64,000 bases of DNA. Origin: Trebouxia sp. TZW2008 (lineage: Eukaryota; Chlorophyta; Trebouxiophyceae; Trebouxiales; Trebouxiaceae). This document shows positions 58,401-64,000 of the stretch, in pieces. How positions within the stretch are numbered: the first letter of the stretch is position 1; the number at the start of each line of letters is the position of its first letter. A program made the position numbers and the translations under genes. The notes beneath the pieces are model-generated. The model made no database searches, was not told the DNA's origin, and saw nothing but the letters and a program-made list of their open reading frames with translations. The stretch lies in contig BDIU01000246.1 of assembly GCA_002118135.1 (NCBI GenBank), positions 188,463 through 252,462 of the forward strand, in the 5' to 3' direction.

Positions 58401-60585
58401 GGACTTGCAGGAGCAGCTGCAGGTAATCATTCACGCAACCCAAACAATGGTCAGTGTCATGGCAATTACATTTATCAGCAAATGACTGGATGTGCCGGTG
58501 GGTACGCATGCGTGCAAGTTCGTGAGCAAGTGGCTAGTAAGTGTCTGCACATGTGGGACGCAGAGATCGAGTGAGTGAGACAGTCAGTGAGCAGAGTGTG
58601 AATTACTGAGCTAGTTAATGAGGAAGAGAGAATCAGCGAGGAGGTGGGTCAATGAGTGCGCGAGTTAAGACTTGAATGCCTAAACAACTCAACGAATGAA
58701 AGGCAGGTGCATGCATGCATGGTAGCTGATTGAGGGAATGAACGTCCAATCAAATGGACACCAAATTGATTTTGACAGAGTCTCTTGACAGGTGCCACCT
58801 CAAGAGTGGGGCTGCATTCTTTGGGAACCTTGAGAACATGCCAGACAACAGCCCCAACTAGATTCATGCAAGACTGTGGGCATGCATGAGTGGCCACACA
58901 GTGACCAAATGAATTGGTCTAATCACATCCTGACTCTGCCTTTGGTTCTGACAGGTGCCACCTCAACAGTGGGGCTGTACCCTTTGGAGACCTTGAGAAC
59001 CCGGCTGGCCATGGGAGATTATGACAGCTTGATGCACGCAGTCAGAATTATCACTGCAGAGGAGGGCTTCATGGCCTTCTATCAGGTCAGCCCTTGCTTC
59101 CTGCTCTTCTTGTCAGTGGAGTCTGCATCACATCAGTACAGTAAACTCTCTTTGTAAGGACACTCGATGTAAGGACACTCTCAATCTAAGGACAACACCA
59201 TTGGTGACCAATCACTGCATTCTGGCTGCAGTTGTCCCTCTGAGTAAGGACAATTCGATGTAAGGACAAATTTCTTGGTGACCAAAGCGGTCGTTACAAA
59301 GAGAGTTTACTGTACAAAGAAGTCGTGGGCAGCATTGCTAACACACCTTACTCAGATAGCATGCTGCTAGTGCTTGGTGTGCTCACTGCAGCATGTGTGT
59401 ACAGTCAACGTGTGTACAGTAAACTCTCTCTGTAACAACTGCTTTGGTAACCAAAAAGTTTGTCCTTACATCGAATTGTCCTTACTCAGAGGGACCACTG
59501 CAGTCAGAATGCAGTGACTGATTACCAATGGCGCTGTCCTTACATCGAGATTGTCCTTACATCAAGTCTCCTTACATGAGAGTGTACTGCTGTTGGCTTT
59601 GTGTGCTGCAAGTTGAACTTCACTGCCCCCTGCCTTATGGTCTGCGCGCCCTGCTGCCTACTGCACACAAGATGAAACTTGAGGGATCAAGGCTCTGAGG
59701 AAGTGCTGACTGCCACACAGGGAATTCAAGCCAGCTTGATAGGGATTCTGCCATACGCTGCCATAAGGCTGGGAGTGTATGACGGCTTGAAGTGGAGTCA
59801 CAGGAAGGTGACCAAGAAGGAGAAGATCCCGCCCATTCCCACAGCGCTGTATGGTGCCTTTGCTGGCCTGGTGTCTGCATCTGCCACTTTCCCTGTAGAA
59901 GTTGTCAGGTAAGAAAAGGCCAGACACCCTTGAATGTTTGGGTTTTGTCCAGTTCTGCCATTCTAAAATGACGTGACTGCTGCCATCTGCGGTTCTGCTG
60001 GCTTGATGTCTGCATCAGCCACATTCCCTGTAGAAGTTGTGAGGTAAGAACATGAAGTTGTGGGGTAAGACCATGCTAAACATCTCTTGTGCCTGCTTGG
60101 TTGCTGTCCACTTCTGCAAGCAGAGAAACAGCAGGCAAATTGCCTTGCTCATGCAGAACACACTGCATCTTGCTGTAAAGCCGCACGCTGCTTATGCTGG
60201 CCAGATTCAGCTAATTGATGAACACCCTGAATCTGGACAGCATAAGCAGCGTGCGGCAGCTAGTTGTCACTGTATGCACTGCCCATGTGTGGCAGTCTTG
60301 ACCATTCTGGCTTCTTTATTTGTTACATGTCTACCTATTTGGTGCTCTGGAAGCAGGCGGCCAGATTGCACTGATGAGCATGTTTACGTTCCATGTTTCT
60401 GTAGACGCAGAATGATGGTGGGCACTGCCAAGGGATCCACCTTCACAGCCCTGACAAACATTGCACGAACAGAAGGGTGGCGAAGTCTGTACAAGGGCAT
60501 TGGTTTGACATGGGCCAAGCAGGCTCCACAATATGCCGTCACCTTCCTTGTTTACGACAAGATTAAGGAAATTTTGGAAGTTTGA
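55403..60585 (+). CDS. Mitochondrial carrier family protein, BT1-like adenine nucleotide transporter
   Basis: Seven exons (55403-56471, 56851-56915, 57319-57394, 58174-58314, 58955-59085, 59721-59908, 60405-60585) close to 617 codons. Three carrier repeats: LSKTTIAPIETIRMQVMGNK; STVGLYPLETLRTRLAMGDY; SATFPVEVVRRRMMVG, each the P-x-[DE]-x-x-[KR] type. RVMPSKAIELTCFDAY and GIGLTWAKQAPQYAVTF follow the BT1 (brittle-1) pattern. BT1-type carriers move adenine nucleotides across plastid or mitochondrial inner membranes. The first exon codes an unusually long (about 350 residue) Ser/Gln-rich N-terminus with repeats; whether all of it is translated is uncertain. Intron 1 uses a GC donor (GCAAGC). Intron 5 holds two MITEs and the last intron a hairpin. 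Confidence 0.92.
56040..56345 (+). repeat. In-frame repeats in the carrier N-terminus
   Basis: Four imperfect repeats of about 25-32 codons with the pattern GSRSSPxMDSAQxSATVF..S (GPVMDLAQNSATGF; SSPAMDSAQGSATVFEF; SSPITDSAQAPATVFDF; GPVMDLAQNSATVF). They keep the frame, arguing that the region is translated. Confidence 0.85.
57749..58166 (+). repeat. Five acceptor-side copies of carrier exon 4
   Basis: Units starting cagacat or a variant at about 57749, 57839, 57924, 57995 and 58080 precede the true acceptor at 58171 (spacing 90, 85, 71, 85, 91 bp). Each copies the segment coding MPSKAIELTCFDAYKRL in degraded form. Confidence 0.9.
58379..58430 (+). repeat. Donor-side copy of carrier exon 4
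   Basis: A copy of acaggacttgcaggagcagc plus the GTAAT donor of exon 58174-58314, about 110 bp downstream. Confidence 0.88.
58792..58865 (+). repeat. Acceptor-side copy of carrier exon 5
   Basis: A copy of the exon beginning at 58955 (gtgccacctcaa... cctttggga), displaced 163 bp upstream with an intact gacag acceptor. Confidence 0.88.
59139..59312 (+). mobile_element. Pogo/Tigger-like MITE, copy 1
   Basis: A 174-bp element with terminal inverted repeats of about 23 bp (CAGTAAACTCTCTTTGTAA... and its complement ending TTTACTG), flanked on both sides by TA, the target duplication of the Tc1/mariner superfamily. No coding capacity. It lies in carrier intron 5. Confidence 0.85.
59417..59589 (-). 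mobile_element. Pogo/Tigger-like MITE, copy 2
   Basis: About 173 bp, the same family as copy 1 but in the opposite orientation, 104 bp away. The TA flank is intact at 59415-59416 and mutated at the other end. The internal motifs tgtccttacatcgaattgtcc and gcagtcagaatgcagtgac mirror copy 1. Confidence 0.83.
59990..60045 (+). repeat. Donor-side copy of carrier exon 6
   Basis: A copy of the exon end coding SASATFPVEVVR and its GTAAGA donor, about 135 bp downstream of 59908. Confidence 0.88.
60180..60257 (+). other. Near-perfect 31-bp intronic hairpin
   Basis: The arms 60180-60210 and 60227-60257 are inverted repeats pairing at 30 of 31 positions around a 16-nt loop (arms begin gccgcacgctgc and end gcagcgtgcggc). 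It lies in the last carrier intron, transcribed on the plus strand. It could be a small-RNA precursor or a remnant of a foldback element; no target-site duplication was seen. Confidence 0.8.
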
Positions 60586-61225
60586 CATGGACACAGTCGA
60601 CAACCCTGTCAATGTAGGCCGCCATCAAATTCGATGCAACTCTGCAATGTGCTGTAGCTAAGTAATTTGCTTAGTTAATCCCATACGTTGTTGGACTTGA
60701 GTGGGGTTGAGTGGTGAGCTAGTCAGTGTGTTACGCTGGTTGCTTCTTGTTGCAGTACAGTAGTCTCTAATTACGGTGTGCATCAGATGTATTGCACACA
60801 GCTATGCGACTCACAGTTGACCAGCACTCTTTGACATCCATTTCATTCAAACAATTTATGGCTCGGAAATAACGTTGGTTTCTGTCACAGTTTCAAATTT
60901 GTGTGTCCTAGGGACACACAGGAGTCCTAGGCTGAACTCAAAAGCACCTGTATCACAAGATGCTGCGTGAAACCAGCAACCATGCCCCTGGAAATCTTGC
61001 ACATCAGCGGCTGCCGGCAATGCAGAAGCAGCTTGACCACTCCACAATGACATAACAAGCCGCTGCAAGAACTGTCAGCAACAGCTACTCACAATCATTT
61101 ATTGTAGATGCTGACCGACTCAAAAGACTGCTTGATGCACACTGCACAGTACAGACCCTCTACAATGCCTGTCAGACTCCGTACCACATACATTTTCGAC
61201 CAAAATCTGTTGAAAAAGGTACAAC
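60586..61225. other. Convergent intergenic region
   Basis: These 640 bp lie between the carrier stop and the second beta-glucosidase stop. No gene was recognised. A single TIR-like motif (tacagtagtctctaa) is at 60756. Confidence 0.45.
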
Positions 61226-63351
61226 TCAAGTGCCAGCTGTGACAGGATCCTCATCACTGTTGGCCTCTTCAGCATCCTCAATCTGATCCTCTGAAAACCC
61301 CTCCTTCTTCATGTATTTCCGCTCTTCTCTGTCATCTGCCTGCTCTTTCTCACTTTCACTCTTTTGGTTGTTAGACTTCTTCTGCTTGGCTAGTTCTTTG
61401 CCCAGCTTGTCAGGCAGCTCAGCATACCATTTCTTGATGACCTGAACAGAGGCACAGATGAGATGATATGCAGCGTTGATTGCGCTTCTATGGCTGTGCT
61501 GTTTCCAAGCAGCAATCAGTTGCAGGGGCTCCTGATGACTGAGCAGCATCACGTCATGCTGGCTTTGTTGCGTCTGCCATCACTCGAACTCATCAACTGG
61601 CAAGCAGGGAAAGCAACACAATACTGAGCCAAAACCATCGCCCAAAGCGACGCTCAGTCACAGAGCGACTGTATGCCAGCTACAAGGTGCTCAGCAGCAA
61701 TCAGGTTTCAGGTATTGCATTGCCATGACAACTCCTTAGTGAGATCAGGACACTTACAGCTTACAAGCACAAGACGCAGCAATTGTGGTACCTTGGAGCC
61801 ATCTTTGAGTCTTCGCTTGGCTGGGTCACCCCACTCTGGGTTGAACTCATACAGCCCAAACTTCAGCTCATATGCAAATGCCCACTCAAAGTTGTCTACA
61901 AGTGTCCAGTAGAAGAAACCTCTCACATCATAGCCGTCTTCAACAGCCCGCTGGACCTGCACCACAAACGACAGTAAATGAAGTATTGCTTGAGGTAAAA
62001 ATTGCAGTGAGCAGCTTGTCATCCAATGTGCATGCTGCAGACTCCACAGCAGCATTCAGCATATGCTACCGCCACAACCATTTGCAAAAAGCTGATTGCC
62101 GAAGCCAGCCATGCAAGATGCTATGGTGGCTAAGATGCAATGCTCCTGGCAGCTGCATGCCAAGGCTGCCAGGTTTGCAGGTTCATGACCGCTTGTGACG
62201 ACCATGAGAGCATATGATGTGCTCTGCCTGTATTCATTGTAAATGTGGGCTAGGCAGGCTCAGCAGGCCCATCTAGGTACGTACAGAAGCAATCAACTGT
62301 CTCCAACCAGTTCAATCATGTGCTAATCTAAACCATTTATATTGGACATGCAGTTTGCAGACAAGTACCATCAGAGGCAGCAATACAAGGAAGAAGCATT
62401 ATGCAGCAACATAATGCAGGCGCCAGCAGCATGACCGCCGCATAGACGAGCCGGGAATTCACCGCACAGCTTGTACCACTACAGTTGTGACAGCGTCAGG
62501 CAAAGATGACAGACAGAACGACCTGTGAATTGACCTGTGAATTGAATGGCATGATTTGCCTCTTTCAGGTAGCCATTGATCCACTCCTTCCTGAAGAGTG
62601 CTTTGCAAGAGGTGTGCAACTCCCAGTCATGTATATGAGCATTACCAACAGCAGCATCGCTAACAGCAACGCCATTGCAATAAACATGACACCAAATGGC
62701 ATGACTCACCTCTTTCAGGTAGCCGTTGATCCACTCGCTCCTCTCTGAGATGTCCTTGGTGAGTGCAGTGCCGTTCTCAGTGATGTACATGGACATCACT
62801 GACACAAGTGCAGTGTACATGGTCAAAAGCAGTCTCACTCACCCCTTTCAGGTAACCTTAGATCCACTAACTCTGTTTGGAGTGTGAGTGGATTGCCATT
62901 TTCATGTGATGTACATGGGCATCACCAACAACAGCATCACTGGCAGCAACGCCAGTGCAATGAATGTAACAGCACATGGCATGGCTCACCTCTTTCAGGT
63001 AGCCGTTGATCCACTCACTCCTCCCACAGGTGTCCTTGGTGAGTGGTGTGCAACTCTCAGTCATGTATGTGAGCATCAACAACAATAGCATCACTGGCAG
63101 CAACGCCAGTGCAGTGGACATGACATCAAATGGCATGGCCAACCTCTTTCAGGTAGCCATTGATCCACTCGCTCCTCTCTGGAGTGTCCTTGGTGAGTGG
63201 AGTGCCGTTCTCAGTGATGTACATAGGCACGCCCAGTTTGCTGCCATAGGTGATGGACCTGTACAAGGAAGGGGGGTACATGGGGTAGCCCATCTCAGTG
63301 GTGCCCCTGTGCCCTCTGCTTTTAGGCTGCAGGTTCAGCCCCACAATGCCC
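61226..63351 (-). CDS. GH1 beta-glucosidase, second gene (3' part)
   Basis: Three exons on the minus strand are recognised: 63351-63144, 61956-61792 and 61441-61226, joined in phase 0 and ending at 61226. The rest lies beyond the window. Signatures: GTTEMGYPMYPPSLYR; the catalytic nucleophile motif MYITENGTPLTKD; EWINGYLKE; VEDGYDVRGFFYWTLVDNFE; and WAFAYELKFGLYEFNP. The C-terminus carries a long charged tail (AKQKKSNNQKSESEKEQ... to GT) not usual for GH1. The donor after 63144 is GTTGGC, weaker than the GTGAGC donors of the downstream copies. It is distinct from the gene at 20780-27248, which has a different nucleophile context and tail. Confidence 0.9.
62558..63065 (-). repeat. Four donor-side copies of the second GH1 gene's exon
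   Basis: Copies of the segment coding ITENG...EWINGYLKE with GTGAGC-type donors. The motif ctctttcaggtagcc begins near 62558, 62709, 62841 and 62988 before the true 63143 (spacing 151, 132, 147, 155 bp). Confidence 0.9.
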
Positions 63352-63417
63352 CTGCAACAATGCAGCACAAAAGTCACATTGATTGGTCCCGTAACAAACA
63401 CGTGGACATGGGCAGAC

Positions 63418-63925
63418 CCAGCTTGCTGCTGTAAGTGATGGACCTGTATAGGGAAGAGGTGGGGGGGGCTACATGGGGTAGCCCATCTCAGTGGTGCTTC
63501 GATGCCCTCTGCTCTTAGGCTGCAGACTCAGCCCCACCATGCCCCTGCAACAATGCAGCACACAAGTCACATTGACTTGTCCCGTCACAAATGTGTGTGC
63601 ATGCAGCTCCAGCTTGCTGGTGTAGGTGATGGCTCTGTACAGGGTGGGTTCATGGGGTAGCCCATCTCAGTGGTGCCTTGGTGCTCTCTGCTTTCAGGCT
63701 GCAGATTCAGCCCCACAATGACCCTGCAACAACGCAGCACACCAGTCACATTGATTGCTCCCGTCACAAACATGTGTACACAGGCACGCCCAGCTTGCTG
63801 CTGTAGGTGATGGACCTGTATAGGGTGGGTGGGTACATGGGAGATCCCATCTCAGCGGTGCCCCTGTGCCCTCTGCTTTCAACTGCAGATTTTGCCCCAC
63901 AATACCCCTGCAACCGTGCAGCTAT
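63418..63925 (-). repeat. Three acceptor-side copies of the second GH1 gene's exon
   Basis: Copies of the 5' part of exon 63351-63144 (RGTTEMGYPM coding and the preceding acceptor). The motif ggctgcag is at 63325 (true), 63518 and 63697, with a variant at 63881; spacing is 193, 179 and 184 bp, running toward the window edge. Confidence 0.9.
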
Positions 63926-64000
63926 GAATTGAGAGTACTGCTGTACTACAAAGGGCAGGGACAACGACGCAAACACCAACTACACTACTGGACTCCATAT

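Noticed and set aside
60756..60776. Solitary TIR-like motif resembling the MITE ends
   Set aside because: No partner inverted repeat was found within a plausible distance; similarity is limited to about 12 bases.
1..64000. Bacterial, phage or CRISPR-type system
   Set aside because: Exon-intron structure, eukaryotic gene families and organelle leaders run through the whole window. The tandem repeats are copies of exon junctions, not spacer-repeat arrays.

Overview
The window is nuclear DNA from a photosynthetic green eukaryote, most likely a chlorophyte microalga. The evidence is a plant-type lycopene epsilon-cyclase, a plant-type PI4K-beta tail, a UPL5-type HECT ligase and a BT1-like nucleotide carrier, with several N-termini that look like organelle transit peptides. 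Genes carry many short GT-AG introns (a few GC-AG) and lie close together on both strands. No bacterial operon, CRISPR array, rRNA or convincing tRNA was seen. Exons were assembled by hand from splice signals, reading-phase agreement and recalled family conservation; no search was run.

Layout: PI4K-beta 3' end (+, to 756); eIF2B-alpha (-, 1345-6496) divergent from IMPACT (+, 7061-9260); an unknown single-exon protein (-, 9524-10081); SRP68 (+, 10320-14939); CinA C-terminal-domain protein (-, 15758-16875); homocysteine S-methyltransferase (-, 17439-20497); GH1 beta-glucosidase (-, 20780-27248) divergent from lycopene epsilon-cyclase (+, 27708-32932); an unresolved repeat-rich candidate gene (-, about 34.2-35.7 kb); UPL5-like HECT E3 ligase (-, 36420-47738) divergent from a single-exon GT90 glycosyltransferase (+, 48203-49357); a DUF819 membrane protein (-, 50322-54912) divergent from a BT1-like mitochondrial-carrier-family protein (+, 55403-60585); and the 3' part of a second GH1 gene (-, 61226-63351). 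In ten of the gene models the exon phases close exactly from start to stop.

The most unusual property is how the introns are built. In nearly every multi-exon gene the end of an exon, together with its splice site and some intron sequence, is present in one to six degenerate tandem direct copies inside the neighbouring intron. Copies of an exon's 3' end (with the donor) lie downstream of it. Copies of an exon's 5' end (with the acceptor) lie upstream. Repeat spacing is often about 140-160 bp, with other arrays near 86, 180 and 220 bp. Much of the intronic DNA here is therefore duplicated exon-intron junction. In some cases the copies are intact enough to act as alternative exons (homocysteine methyltransferase, lycopene cyclase last exon) or have moved a stop codon (SRP68).

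Other items: two copies of a TA-flanked, pogo/Tigger-like MITE in opposite orientation and a near-perfect 31-bp intronic hairpin, both in the carrier gene; and a head-to-head pair of translation-stress regulators (eIF2B-alpha and IMPACT).
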